Assembly (NCBI RefSeq): GCF_002407245.1
Contig: NZ_CP010681.1
Coordinates: 1,798,001-1,862,000 of the forward strand
Direction of reading: 5' to 3'
Length of the DNA stretch: 64,000 nt
Origin: Phaeobacter piscinae
GTDB taxonomy: Bacteria > Pseudomonadota > Alphaproteobacteria > Rhodobacterales > Rhodobacteraceae
Part shown: positions 46,570 to 55,863 of the stretch, piece after piece
Layout of the letters: every line of letters starts with the position of its first letter
How positions within the stretch are numbered: the stretch's first letter is position 1
Position numbers and translations under genes: made by a program
Notes under the pieces: model-generated
Database searches by the model: none
What the model saw: only the letters and a program-made list of their open reading frames with translations
Told to the model about the DNA's origin: nothing

Positions 46570-47913
46570 ATGAACGAGCATTACCGCGACACCCGCAAGA
46601 TCGACCCCACGCGCGGTGCCACCCTTGGCGACAACACCCCCAATGATCAGGACCGGGTCGAAATTGGGCCGACCCGGCTGGCCTTCGGCGAATGGGCGGC
46701 TGCGGGTCTTCAACTGCCCGATCTTCAGGCCATGCGGCGTTATCGCTGGGAGCGGCTCACCCGGTTCATCAACGATCGCGATTATGCCGGACTGTTGGTG
46801 TTTGATCCGATGAACATCCGCTACGCGACGGATTCCACCAATATGCAGCTGTGGAACACCCACAACCCGTTTCGCGCGCTGCTGATCTGCGCCGACGGTT
46901 ATATGGTGATGTGGGATTACAAACAGGCGCCGTTTCTTAGTGAATTCAACCCTTTGGTGCGCGAGCAGCGGGCCGGGGCCGATCTGTTTTACTTTGACCG
47001 GGGCGATAAGGTGGATGTGGCGGCGGACGCCTTCGCCAATGAAGTGCGCACTCTGCTGGCGGAGCATAGCGGCGGCAACACGCGTCTTGCGGTGGACAAG
47101 ATCATGCTGCACGGGCTGCGCGCGCTTGAGGCGCAGGGGCTTGAGGTCTTCCCCGGCGAGGAGTTGACCGAAAAATGCCGCGCGGTGAAAGGCCCGGACG
47201 AAATCCTCGCCATGCGCTGCGCCAATCACGCCTGCGAAACCGCCGTCGCCGAGATGGAGCGTTATGCCCGCAGCGCCATACCCGGCGGTGGCATCAGCGA
47301 AGATGACGTCTGGGCCGTGCTGCATGCCGAAAACATCCGCCGCGGTGGTGAGTGGATCGAAACCCGCCTGCTGACCTCAGGCCCGCGCACCAATCCGTGG
47401 TTTCAGGAATGCGGCGGGCGGATCATCCAGAACAATGAAATCGTCAGCTTTGACACCGATTTGGTCGGCTCCTACGGGATCTGCATCGACATCTCGCGCA
47501 GCTGGTGGATCGGTGACCGCCCCCCGCCCGCAGATATGGTCTATGCCATGCAACACGGGGTCGAGCATATCCAGAGCAATATGGAGATGCTGAAACCCGG
47601 CGTGAACCTGCAGGAGCTGTCGCGCCACTGCCACCCTCTGGATGCGCAGTTCCAGAAACAGAAATACGGCTGCATGATGCACGGCGTCGGACTTTGCGAT
47701 GAATGGCCGCTGGTGGCCTACCCGGATGCCATGGTCGAGGGTGCCTTTGATTACGAGCTGGAGCCGGGCATGGTGCTCTGTGTTGAGGCGCTGGTCTCCC
47801 CCGAAGGTGGTGACTTCTCGATCAAGCTGGAGGATCAGGTGCTGATCACCGAGGACGGATATGAGAATCTCACCACCTACCCGTTTGATCCCGCGTTGAT
47901 GGGAAAGCTGTGA
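46570..47913 (+). CDS. dddP: DMSP lyase DddP
   Basis: 447 aa; cleaves dimethylsulfoniopropionate to dimethyl sulfide and acrylate. It belongs to the M24 peptidase fold but binds iron. All six metal ligands of characterised DddP are present at the same numbers: Asp295, Asp297, Asp307, His371, Glu406 and Glu421. Trp95 (STNMQLWNTHNPF), Tyr366 and Asp377 of the substrate site are also kept. The N-terminus (MNEHYRDTRKIDPTRG) fits the roseobacter type. ATG 46570 has GGAG seven bases before; the longer frame enters the divergent gene. Confidence 0.96.
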   Translation: MNEHYRDTRKIDPTRGATLGDNTPNDQDRVEIGPTRLAFGEWAAAGLQLPDLQAMRRYRWERLTRFINDRDYAGLLVFDPMNIRYATDSTNMQLWNTHNPFRALLICADGYMVMWDYKQAPFLSEFNPLVREQRAGADLFYFDRGDKVDVAADAFANEVRTLLAEHSGGNTRLAVDKIMLHGLRALEAQGLEVFPGEELTEKCRAVKGPDEILAMRCANHACETAVAEMERYARSAIPGGGISEDDVWAVLHAENIRRGGEWIETRLLTSGPRTNPWFQECGGRIIQNNEIVSFDTDLVGSYGICIDISRSWWIGDRPPPADMVYAMQHGVEHIQSNMEMLKPGVNLQELSRHCHPLDAQFQKQKYGCMMHGVGLCDEWPLVAYPDAMVEGAFDYELEPGMVLCVEALVSPEGGDFSIKLEDQVLITEDGYENLTTYPFDPALMGKL

Positions 47914-47950
47914 TGCCGCCGCCGCAATGAGCGGCGACTAAAAGGCGGTT

Positions 47951-47990
47951 GTGCCCCACTTGGCGAATGGCCGCTGTTCCTGTGGGGCAC
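47951..47990. terminator. Hairpin between convergent dddP and Nudix genes
   Basis: GTGCCCCAC (47951-47959) pairs with GTGGGGCAC (47982-47990) around a 22-base loop. It lies exactly between two convergent stops and could serve both. No T tract on either side. Confidence 0.45.
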
Positions 47991-48551
47991 TTAGCAGCCT
48001 GCGCTGTGCAACCGGGCCAGTTTTTCCTGCAAGATCAGCACACTCTCCGCCTGGCTATACTGCGCCAGCTCTGCCAACGGCACCCAGGCGAGAGCCTTGG
48101 ACTCCGCGCTGGCACGGATATCGCCCGCTTCAGCACGAAACAGGTAGCGCACATCATAGTGCAGATGCGCCGCCTCGCGGCTGTTGGCAGGAATTTCGTG
48201 GATATCGATGTCAAACACCTGATCAGACAGCAGGCTGATCCGGGCCAGACCGCTTTCTTCATAGGCTTCTTTCTGGGCCGTGAACCGGGCGTCGGCGATG
48301 CCGTCGCAATGTCCCCCCAGTTGCAGCCAACGGTCCAGTTTGGCGTGATGGGTCAGGAGCACCGCTGACAGATCGGGTGACAGGATAAAGGCCGATCCCG
48401 TCACATGGCCGGTCGTTGGATCTCGTTCAAACGCCTTTGGTTCGCGCGCGCAAAACGCGGTCAGGCGCTGCCACATCTGCTGGTCACGCGCATCTTGCGG
48501 CGCGAAACCTCCGATGCCTGCGCAGGCCTCGGCCAAACGGTCTGTTGTCAA
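47991..48551 (-). CDS. Nudix hydrolase-like protein
   Basis: 186 aa, TTG start at 48551 with GAGGGATA upstream. The Nudix box is GHCDGIADARFTAQKEAYEESGL: the EExxG core is intact, but the first Glu is Ala and the Arg is Lys, so catalysis may be altered. The upstream half (residues 1-60) is helical with LTHHAKLDRWLQLGG leading to the box. Substrate unknown. An internal ATG at 48476 is an alternative start that would remove only the N-terminal 25 residues. Confidence 0.82.
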   Translation of the reverse strand: MTTDRLAEACAGIGGFAPQDARDQQMWQRLTAFCAREPKAFERDPTTGHVTGSAFILSPDLSAVLLTHHAKLDRWLQLGGHCDGIADARFTAQKEAYEESGLARISLLSDQVFDIDIHEIPANSREAAHLHYDVRYLFRAEAGDIRASAESKALAWVPLAELAQYSQAESVLILQEKLARLHSAGC

Positions 48552-48646
48552 TATCCCTCACCTTCCCGTGACGTGGGCGGCGGATGCCTTGTGCCCGCCC
48601 GCCTGTCGCCGCACCTTAGGGTGACCCCCAGATAAAGGCGAGCCTG

Positions 48647-49903
48647 ATGCCCACCGAACGCATTTCTTTTTCCGGCCACTCCGGTGACCAGCTGGCTGCG
48701 CGGCTGGACCTGCCCGAAGGGCCGATCCTGTCCACAGCACTCTTTGCCCATTGTTTCACCTGTTCCAAGGACATCCCTGCCGCGCGGCGCATCTCAGCCC
48801 GTCTGGCGGCGATGGGCATCGCCGTGTTGCGGTTTGATTTCACCGGTCTTGGCCATTCCGATGGTGAGTTCTCCAATACCAACTTCAGCTCCAATGTCGC
48901 CGATCTGGTGGCGGCGGGACAGTATCTGGCCGGGCGCGGGCTGGCGCCATCGTTGTTGATCGGTCATTCGCTGGGCGGCGCTGCGGTGTTGCGGGCGCGG
49001 GCCGGGCTGCCATCGGTTCGCGGTGTTGTCACGCTGGGCGCGCCCTCTGACCCGTCCCATGTGGCGCATCAGTTTGGTGACGCGCTGGAGATGATTGAGG
49101 CCGACGGCGCCGCTGAGGTTTGTCTGGCCGACCGCCCGTTCCTGATCCGCAAGCAATTTGTCGATGACATCCGCGCCGAGGCGCTGACCAGCGCCCTTGC
49201 CGATCTGGATGCCGCGCTTCTGGTGATGCACGCGCCGCTGGATGCCACCGTCAGCATCGACAATGCCGCCGATATCTTTGTCGCGGCGAAACACCCCAAG
49301 AGCTTCATCACCCTGGATGATGCCGATCACCTGATTTCGCGGCCTCGCGATGCGGAATATGCCGCTGATGTCATTGCTGCCTGGGCCGGGCGCTATATCG
49401 ATCTGTCGCCCCCCGCGCCGCCCCCCGGCGCGCCCGAGGGCGTTTTGCGCGTCACCGAGGCGGATCCCAATGGGTTCCTGCAGGATATCCAGTCCGGCCC
49501 GCGCCATCACACCTATGCGGATGAGCCACTGGCCTATGGCGGCAGCAATCGCGGCATGACGCCTTATGGGTTCATCTCGGCGGGGCTGGGTGCCTGCACC
49601 TCCATGACCATCCGCATGTATGCCCGCCGCAAGGGCTGGCCTCTGGAAGGCGTCAGCGTCGATGTCTGCCATGACAAGGTTCATGCACAGGACGCGCTGC
49701 CCTCCGGTCCCGCGCAGATCGACCAGTTCACCCGTGTGATCTACCTCAGCGGCAATCTGACCCAGGATCAGCGCGCAAAGCTGCTGGAGATCGCCGACCG
49801 CTGCCCGGTGCATCGCACGCTGGAACATGGCGCCAAGGTCACCACCCGATTGGATGAGCCGGAGAGCGAGGCAGATGTAGATCCCGCGCATCTGCCGTTC
49901 TGA
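48647..49903 (+). CDS. Alpha/beta hydrolase-OsmC fusion
   Basis: 418 aa. The first 255 residues are an alpha/beta hydrolase with Ser108 (GHSLGG), Asp199 (PLDATV) and His228 (DADHLI). After a Pro-rich linker (256-265), residues 266-405 form an OsmC domain with the redox Cys pair Cys317 (LGACTSM) and Cys386 (ADRCPVHRTLE), which in relatives reduces organic hydroperoxides. The two activities may serve one lipid-derived substrate, but the combination is known in other proteobacteria and its substrate is not. Single gene divergent from the Nudix gene. Confidence 0.9.
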   Translation: MPTERISFSGHSGDQLAARLDLPEGPILSTALFAHCFTCSKDIPAARRISARLAAMGIAVLRFDFTGLGHSDGEFSNTNFSSNVADLVAAGQYLAGRGLAPSLLIGHSLGGAAVLRARAGLPSVRGVVTLGAPSDPSHVAHQFGDALEMIEADGAAEVCLADRPFLIRKQFVDDIRAEALTSALADLDAALLVMHAPLDATVSIDNAADIFVAAKHPKSFITLDDADHLISRPRDAEYAADVIAAWAGRYIDLSPPAPPPGAPEGVLRVTEADPNGFLQDIQSGPRHHTYADEPLAYGGSNRGMTPYGFISAGLGACTSMTIRMYARRKGWPLEGVSVDVCHDKVHAQDALPSGPAQIDQFTRVIYLSGNLTQDQRAKLLEIADRCPVHRTLEHGAKVTTRLDEPESEADVDPAHLPF

Positions 49904-50181
49904 CCGGAGCGCCGTCCCCCGGCCCGATGAAATCACCACGAGCCCTTTTGCAAATAGGGGGCTTCGACCGTGACTGACGCGCGACCCAATTATCGGCAGG
50001 CTATGGGCAGTCGCGTGGCATAAGCAGACCGAGCATCAGCCTTCCCACAATAAGGGACCTGTTTTTGCGGGCTTTCTGTCGCGGCGCGCAGCCCCACCCT
50101 TGCCCTGTAAGGCGCGCTGCTCTAAGACCCGCGGCATCATCCGCTTCCCTTCTGCCCTGCTATGAAAAGGTGCTGCTGCCC

Positions 50182-51486
50182 ATGATCCCCCGCTATTCCC
50201 GTCCTGAAATGGTTGCCATCTGGTCGCCGGAAACCAAATTCAAGATCTGGTACGAGATCGAGGCACACGCCTGCGAAGCCATGGCCAACCTCGGCGTGAT
50301 CCCGCGTGAAAACGCCGACGCGGTTTGGAAAGCAAAGGATGTCGAATTCGACGTCGCCCGCATCGACGAAATCGAAGCAGTCACCAAACATGACGTCATC
50401 GCCTTCCTCACGCACCTTGCCGAACACGTTGGTTCTGAAGAAGCGCGTTTTGTGCATCAGGGCATGACATCCTCTGACGTGCTGGACACCTGCCTCAATG
50501 TGCAGCTGGTGCGTGCCGCCGATATTCTTCTGGGTGGCATGGACAAGGTACTGGCCGCGCTGAAAAAACGTGCATTGGAACATAAAGACACCGTGCGGGT
50601 TGGCCGCTCTCACGGCATCCACGCCGAGCCGACCACCATGGGTCTGACCTTTGCCCGTTTCTACGCCGAGATGGACCGCAACAAACAGCGCCTGCAAAAC
50701 GCGCGCAGCGAAGTCGCCACTGGCGCGATTTCCGGCGCGGTTGGCACCTTTGCCAATATCGACCCTCGCGTTGAAGAACACGTCTGTGAGCAGCTCGGCT
50801 TGAGCCCCGAACCGATCTCGACCCAGGTTATCCCGCGTGATCGTCACGCGATGTTCTTTGCCACGCTGGGGGTGATCGCCTCCTCGATCGAGAACATCGC
50901 GGTGGAAATCCGCCACATGCAGCGCACCGAAGTGCTGGAGGGGGCGGAATTCTTCTCCATGGGGCAGAAAGGCTCCTCCGCGATGCCGCATAAGAAGAAC
51001 CCGGTTCTGACGGAAAACCTCACCGGTCTTGCACGTCTGGTGCGCATGGCGGTGATCCCGGCGATGGAAAACGTGGCTCTCTGGCATGAGCGCGATATCT
51101 CGCACTCCTCCGTTGAGCGCGGCATCGGCCCCGACGCCACCGTGACCCTGGACTTTGCGCTGAACCGTCTTGCTGGCGTCATCGACAAGATGCTGGTCTT
51201 CCCGGAGAACATGCTGGACAATATGAATAAATTCCCCGGCCTGGTGATGTCGCAGCGGGTACTGCTGGCGCTGACGCAGGCCGGTGTCAGCCGCGAAGAT
51301 GCTTATGCCATGGTGCAGCGCAACGCCCTCAAAGTCTGGGAAGATCGCGTTGATTTCCGCGAATTGCTGCTGGCGGATGCTGATGTGGTTGCCGCCCTTG
51401 GCGAGGAGGCGATCAACGAAAAATTCGACATGGGCTATCACACCAAACATGTCGACACGATCTTCAAGCGGGTGTTTGGCGCCTAA
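50182..51486 (+). CDS. purB: Adenylosuccinate lyase
   Basis: 434 aa; acts twice in purine synthesis (SAICAR to AICAR, adenylosuccinate to AMP). The fumarase-superfamily signature GSSAMPHKKNP is intact, with HQGMTSSDVLDT and GRSHGIHAEPTTMG supplying other active-site residues. MIPRYSRPEMVAIWSPE is the common start; ATG 50182 is used instead of 50065, which lies in a Cys/Arg-rich leader. Single gene with terminator. Confidence 0.97.
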   Translation: MIPRYSRPEMVAIWSPETKFKIWYEIEAHACEAMANLGVIPRENADAVWKAKDVEFDVARIDEIEAVTKHDVIAFLTHLAEHVGSEEARFVHQGMTSSDVLDTCLNVQLVRAADILLGGMDKVLAALKKRALEHKDTVRVGRSHGIHAEPTTMGLTFARFYAEMDRNKQRLQNARSEVATGAISGAVGTFANIDPRVEEHVCEQLGLSPEPISTQVIPRDRHAMFFATLGVIASSIENIAVEIRHMQRTEVLEGAEFFSMGQKGSSAMPHKKNPVLTENLTGLARLVRMAVIPAMENVALWHERDISHSSVERGIGPDATVTLDFALNRLAGVIDKMLVFPENMLDNMNKFPGLVMSQRVLLALTQAGVSREDAYAMVQRNALKVWEDRVDFRELLLADADVVAALGEEAINEKFDMGYHTKHVDTIFKRVFGA

Positions 51487-51511
51487 GCTGGAGTTCATCA
51501 GCAACCACAAT

Positions 51512-51549
51512 AAGGGGCCGTTCTGTCAGCGATAGGGCGGCCCCTTTTC
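51512..51549 (+). terminator. Intrinsic terminator after purB
   Basis: GGGGCCG (51514-51520) pairs with CGGCCCC (51538-51544), then TTTTCT. About 30 bp past the stop. Confidence 0.85.
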
Positions 51550-51674
51550 TATGGCAAGGCTGGTCTGACACGGCGTCTCACCGTCTTGTTATCGCGCGGT
51601 TGCGGCCAACCGTCTAAGGTGGAGCGATCCAACAAGCCGCAGAGCTGCGGCGCGCGCGACAAAAGGACAAACTG

Positions 51675-52280
51675 ATGCCTGTCATGCTGACACATAATGC
51701 CCCCCATGCCCGCTCTCTACCTGCATCTGCGATGCGCGCCATCTGCGCGCCCCTAACCGCGCTGGTGCTCTTTGCGGCATTTGCCGGCAGCGCATTTGCC
51801 GCCGGAAGCGGTGACAGCGCGGCGCCAAAACCGACCAACACCACCAAAACCTGCAAAGGCGCAAAGGTCTGGGACGATCAGAAACAGCGCTGCGTCGCGC
51901 CCAAGCAATCCTCCCTGGACCCTGACGAATTGTACGATGCGGTGCGCGAACTCGCCTATGCCGGGCGCTACAGCGACGCGCAGATGGTGCTAGCGGCGAT
52001 GCCTGACCAAACGGATAGCCGGGTGCTGACCTATTGGGGCTTTACCTATCGTAAGCAGGGCTATTCCGATCAGGCGATGTCCTATTACACTCAGGCCATC
52101 GCGCAGGATCCGCAGAACCACCTTGCGCGCTCCTACATGGGTCAAGGGTTTGTAACCGACGGAAAATACGGGCTTGCGCTGGAACAGTGGAAGATCATTC
52201 GCGCCACCGGCGGCAGCGACAGCTGGGCCGAAGTCTCCCTGCGAGACGCTCTTTTGTCCGGACAGACGCAAAGCTACTGA
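51675..52280 (+). CDS. Periplasmic TPR protein
   Basis: 201 aa with signal peptide, either from residue 1 or from Met20 (MRAICAPLTALVLFAAFAGSAFAAG). The mature protein has two Cys (KTCKG and QRCVAP, about 18 residues apart, possibly a disulfide) and about three tetratricopeptide helical pairs (AGRYSDAQMVLAAMPDQ, YWGFTYRKQGYSDQAMSYYTQAIAQDP, ARSYMGQGFVTDGKYGLALEQW). Such proteins hold partners together in the periplasm. fliG follows 76 bp downstream and may share a transcript. Confidence 0.85.
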   Translation: MPVMLTHNAPHARSLPASAMRAICAPLTALVLFAAFAGSAFAAGSGDSAAPKPTNTTKTCKGAKVWDDQKQRCVAPKQSSLDPDELYDAVRELAYAGRYSDAQMVLAAMPDQTDSRVLTYWGFTYRKQGYSDQAMSYYTQAIAQDPQNHLARSYMGQGFVTDGKYGLALEQWKIIRATGGSDSWAEVSLRDALLSGQTQSY

Positions 52281-52356
52281 TTTTCAGCATTTATTTACTG
52301 CTTCGCCCCTAGATTGGAGACAACAGAAAGAGAATCTTTTTGGCTAGGGCTCATAA

Positions 52357-53559
52357 ATGCAGAATGAAAATGCTTTGGCGCTTCCCATGGCGGCCTCCTC
52401 AGATGATTTGGGTGATTTTTCCGCCCCGGCTCCGCTCGGCGGTATGGATCTGGGCGGCGATTTCGGCGGTGGTGACTTGGGCATGGGCGGCATGGGCGGT
52501 GGCGCGCTGGATATGCCTGCCATAGGCGGCGGCGGTCTGCCGGCTGCCAAATCCAAACTCAGCGGCAAGGCAAAAGCCGCCATCGTGGTGCGCCTGCTGC
52601 TGAATGAAGGGGCCGATATTCCGCTGGAATCGCTGCCCGATGATCTTCAGATCGAACTGACACAGCAGATGGGCCGCATGGGGCTGATCGACCGCGACAC
52701 CCTGCATGAGGTGGCCGGTGAATTTGCCGAAATGCTGGACAATGTCGGGCTGTCCTTCCCCAATGGGCTGGCCGGTGCGCTCTCCGCGATGGAGGGCAAG
52801 ATCAGCCGCCAGACCGCCAGTCGCCTGCGCAAGGAAGCGGGCGTGCGCCAGTTTGGTGACCCATGGGAGCGTCTGCGTGCCCTGCCGCCAGAAGATCTCG
52901 CCGAGCTGGCAGAGGCCGAAAGCACCGAGGTCGCCGCCGTTCTCCTGTCGAAGCTGGACACCACCAAGGCAGCGCAGATGCTGATCCACCTGCCCGGCCC
53001 GGTCGCCCGCCGCATCACCTATGCCGTCAGCCAGACCGCCGCCGTGACCCCGGATACCGTCGATCGCATCGGCCTGTCCCTCGCCGCGCAGATCGAGGCG
53101 CGGCCGGAGGTCGCGTTTGACGAAACCCCGGGCCAGCGCATGGGCGCGATCCTGACCCAGGCGGCCGCAGGCAAACGCGATGAGGTGCTGACCGCCCTGG
53201 ACGAGGAAGACGAGGAATTTGCCGGCGACGTACGTAAATCGATCTTCACCTATGCGCTGATCGCCCAGCGGGTGAGCCCGGTGGACGTGCCGAAAATTGC
53301 CCGTGTTCTGGCGCAGCAGGATCTGGTGACAGCAATTGCATTCTCCACAGGCGAGGAAGATGTCGAGACCAGCGAATTCATGCTGGCCAATATGTCCAGC
53401 CGCATGGCCAACAACATACGCGAAGAGGTGAGCGAGCGCGGCAAAGTGAAACGCAGTGTCGGCGAAACTGCCATGAGCAACATCGTCAACGCCCTTCGTG
53501 AGCTGGTGAACTCCGGTGAGGTTGAACTTCGCTCAGCCGAGGATGAAGAAGAAGAGTAA
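52357..53559 (+). CDS. fliG: Flagellar motor switch protein FliG
   Basis: 400 aa. After a Gly/Met-rich low-complexity leader (about 1-65), three armadillo-like domains follow: KAKAAIVVRLLLNEGADIPLE, the middle STEVAAVLLSKLDTTKAAQMLIHLP, and the C-terminal part with RKSIFTYALIAQRVSPVDVPKIARVLAQQDLVTAI. It links the MS ring to the stator in the C-ring. No other flagellar genes are nearby, so it is located apart from a main cluster. A poor ribosome binding site precedes the ATG. Confidence 0.9.
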   Translation: MQNENALALPMAASSDDLGDFSAPAPLGGMDLGGDFGGGDLGMGGMGGGALDMPAIGGGGLPAAKSKLSGKAKAAIVVRLLLNEGADIPLESLPDDLQIELTQQMGRMGLIDRDTLHEVAGEFAEMLDNVGLSFPNGLAGALSAMEGKISRQTASRLRKEAGVRQFGDPWERLRALPPEDLAELAEAESTEVAAVLLSKLDTTKAAQMLIHLPGPVARRITYAVSQTAAVTPDTVDRIGLSLAAQIEARPEVAFDETPGQRMGAILTQAAAGKRDEVLTALDEEDEEFAGDVRKSIFTYALIAQRVSPVDVPKIARVLAQQDLVTAIAFSTGEEDVETSEFMLANMSSRMANNIREEVSERGKVKRSVGETAMSNIVNALRELVNSGEVELRSAEDEEEE

Positions 53560-53936
53560 GCCCGCGCGATCAGGTCTCCGCATTGGCCTGTGTCTTCCTG
53601 CCTGCGGTCGCACACATATGTCGACAGTCCTAGAGATAACTGATGCCCGACCACGCCCATCTGCGCCACCGCTCTGAGACGGGACCTCAACGGATACCAC
53701 AGTGATCGAAGGCGCCCTGTCAACGGATCAGCACCCCGGCCCGCGCCTTGTCTGCTGATCCGTAGCTGAGACTTGGCATCGCTGGCATGTGGCCTTGATA
53801 CCCCGCCGCCGTCAGGGACGCAGTTGCGCTGAGGGCGGCCCGCAGCTGCGGATCACCGCCAGGCTTGCTTGTGCCTCTCTGCGCTGCCGTTTATGGTCGC
53901 GGCGATATTGTCTCTCCAATTGCAGGCCCTCCGGAC
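53560..53936. other. Intergenic region fliG to acyltransferase
   Basis: About 380 bp without a supportable gene. The following gene's frame stays open upstream to a TTG at 53865, so part of this stretch could be coding if that start is used. Confidence 0.45.
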
Positions 53937-54872
53937 ATGCCCGTCGATCCCTCCACCCTGTCCCCAGGCCGTCGCGCCAGTTACTACGCCAGCAATCTGG
54001 CGCTGCGTGGCCTTATCGGGGCGCTTGGGCTGATCCCCTATGAAAAGCGTATTCCGGCGATGGGCTGGGTCATGCGCAAAGCTGCCCCTCTGGTGGGGTT
54101 TCACAAACGGATCCGTGACAATCTTGCGCTCACCTGTCCTGAGCTGCCGGAGGCGGATGTCGCGCGGCTTTGCGATGAGGTGAGCGACAATATCGGTCGT
54201 GTCGTCGCCGAGCTCTATGCCGGACAGCCGTTCCTGGAGCGCGCCTGGGCGGCGCCGGTTTCCGGCCCCGGCCTGCCCGCGCTGGACCGCGCCCGCGCGG
54301 AGGGGCGACCGGTCATTCTGGTCACCGGCCATTTCGGCAATTACGACGCCGCCCGCGCCAATCTGATCCGGCGCGGCTTTTCCATGGGGGCGCTCTATCG
54401 CCGGATGGCCAACCCCTATTTCAACGATCACTACGTGCAAGCAATTGAAAAGACCGGCAAGCCAATGTTCGAACAGGGCAAACGCGGCATGATGGAGATG
54501 GTCCGTCACCTGAAGCAGGGCGGCATCATTGCGATTGTCGCGGATCTGCACGCCCATGGCGGGGTCAACATTGATTTCTTTGGTGAACCCGCCGTGACGT
54601 CCATTGTGCCGGCAGAACTGGCGCTGAAATATAAGGCCGCGATGATCCCGGTCTATGCCATTCGCCAGCCCAACGGCCTTGATTTTGAAATTATCCTGCA
54701 GGAGGAGATTGCCCCCTCTGATCCGGTCACCATGACAACCACCGTTTGCAAACGGCTGGAGGATCTGGTGCGCCAGCACATGGGGCAATGGTTCTGGGTT
54801 CATCGGCGCTGGAAACCCTATGTGCCGATCCCGAAATCCTCGCCGACGGGTCAAAGATCCAGCTCTGACTGA
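53937..54872 (+). CDS. Lauroyl/myristoyl acyltransferase (LpxL/HtrB family)
   Basis: 311 aa. The catalytic HxxxxD motif is His132-Asp137 in TGHFGNYD. Further blocks are GFHKRIRDNLAL near the start and GGVNIDFFGEPAVTSIVPAELAL with the GRPVILV substrate loop. It adds a secondary acyl chain to lipid A or a related lipid in the inner membrane. Its start is uncertain: ATG 53937 is taken, with a TTG at 53865 giving 24 more residues. Convergent with the DUF1223 gene, 14 bp apart. Confidence 0.88.
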   Translation: MPVDPSTLSPGRRASYYASNLALRGLIGALGLIPYEKRIPAMGWVMRKAAPLVGFHKRIRDNLALTCPELPEADVARLCDEVSDNIGRVVAELYAGQPFLERAWAAPVSGPGLPALDRARAEGRPVILVTGHFGNYDAARANLIRRGFSMGALYRRMANPYFNDHYVQAIEKTGKPMFEQGKRGMMEMVRHLKQGGIIAIVADLHAHGGVNIDFFGEPAVTSIVPAELALKYKAAMIPVYAIRQPNGLDFEIILQEEIAPSDPVTMTTTVCKRLEDLVRQHMGQWFWVHRRWKPYVPIPKSSPTGQRSSSD

Positions 54873-54886
54873 CCCCGAGATGCCGC

Positions 54887-55618
54887 TTAGTTGAGTGTCG
54901 CCGCCGCAAGGATGGCACCATAGGGCGCCTGCTGAACCAGCAGCGCCGCCGGACGCGTGTCGGTCAGCGTCACCGTCAGTTGCAATGTGCCCTGCCCGTC
55001 CCACTCCGCGACGCGGTCAATCTGCTCCACCACATTCGCATAATCCAGGCGTCGGCCCGCCAACTCTCCTCGCGAGATATCGACAGTTTTCAGCGGCGCA
55101 TAACGCACCAGCTGCACCGATATTGGACCGGACAGCACCGGTGCTGTGTCCCCGCGACGCAGCTGAACGGCGACCCCCCCCGTGCCGCTTTGGCTGCCGT
55201 CGATGGTCATCGCCACCGGGCTCGGCCTTGCCTTATGGGCTTCGATTGTCTCACTCAGTTTCATTGCATCTGCGCCGACCACATCATCTTGGCCGTTCAC
55301 GATCATCTGCGGTGTGTAAACCATCTGGCGGCCACCTTCATGCGCGTAGCCTTTCTGACGGCGGGTGTGGGCCGGGTCGGCAAACTGGTCTTTCCAGCCG
55401 ATATAGTCCCAATAATCCACATGCAGTGCCAAAGGCAGCACATCCGGCCGCGCTGTCAGTTGCTGCAACAGCGCATCTGCGGGCGGACAGGAGGAGCAGC
55501 CCTGCGAGGTGAACAGCTCCACCACCACCAAATCCGTGGCCGGTCCACCGCCCTGGGCGGTGGCCCCGGTTGGCAGCGCCATCCACGCGGCCATGACAAG
55601 CGATGCGAAAAACTTCAT
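54887..55618 (-). CDS. DUF1223 thioredoxin-like secreted protein
   Basis: 243 aa with signal peptide (ALPTGATAQ). LFTSQGCSSCPPADALLQQL with Cys41 and Cys44 forms a redox-like CxxC, and VVGADAMK and a C-terminal beta-rich part follow. DUF1223 proteins are secreted thioredoxin-fold proteins of unknown partner. ATG 55618 starts the signal peptide. Confidence 0.85.
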   Translation of the reverse strand: MKFFASLVMAAWMALPTGATAQGGGPATDLVVVELFTSQGCSSCPPADALLQQLTARPDVLPLALHVDYWDYIGWKDQFADPAHTRRQKGYAHEGGRQMVYTPQMIVNGQDDVVGADAMKLSETIEAHKARPSPVAMTIDGSQSGTGGVAVQLRRGDTAPVLSGPISVQLVRYAPLKTVDISRGELAGRRLDYANVVEQIDRVAEWDGQGTLQLTVTLTDTRPAALLVQQAPYGAILAAATLN

Positions 55619-55742
55619 GCATAGAACCCTTTTTGCTCTGATCTACCGATGTAGCCGCGGCCGGTTGAAATGACCAATCAATCATTCTTGAGACCGTCGT
55701 GCACAGGCCTATTTGAAGCGAAATGCGACGTTGGCGCAAATT

Positions 55743-55762
55743 TTGTGTACTATTGCATACAA
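55743..55762 (+). promoter_or_regulatory. Tandem decamers upstream of acnA
   Basis: TTGTGTACTA and TTGCATACAA sit end to end about 100 bp before acnA. Each resembles the TTGTATACAA palindrome bound by some GntR-type regulators, so this may be a two-site operator. Confidence 0.35.
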
Positions 55763-55863
55763 AAATGTCGCCTGCGGCGTTTCAGCTATTGAATGCACGC
55801 CCGACCTGTTGCAGATAGCCGGTAGCGAATTCCCTGTATTCACATCCCAGAGGGAGGCCAAAC

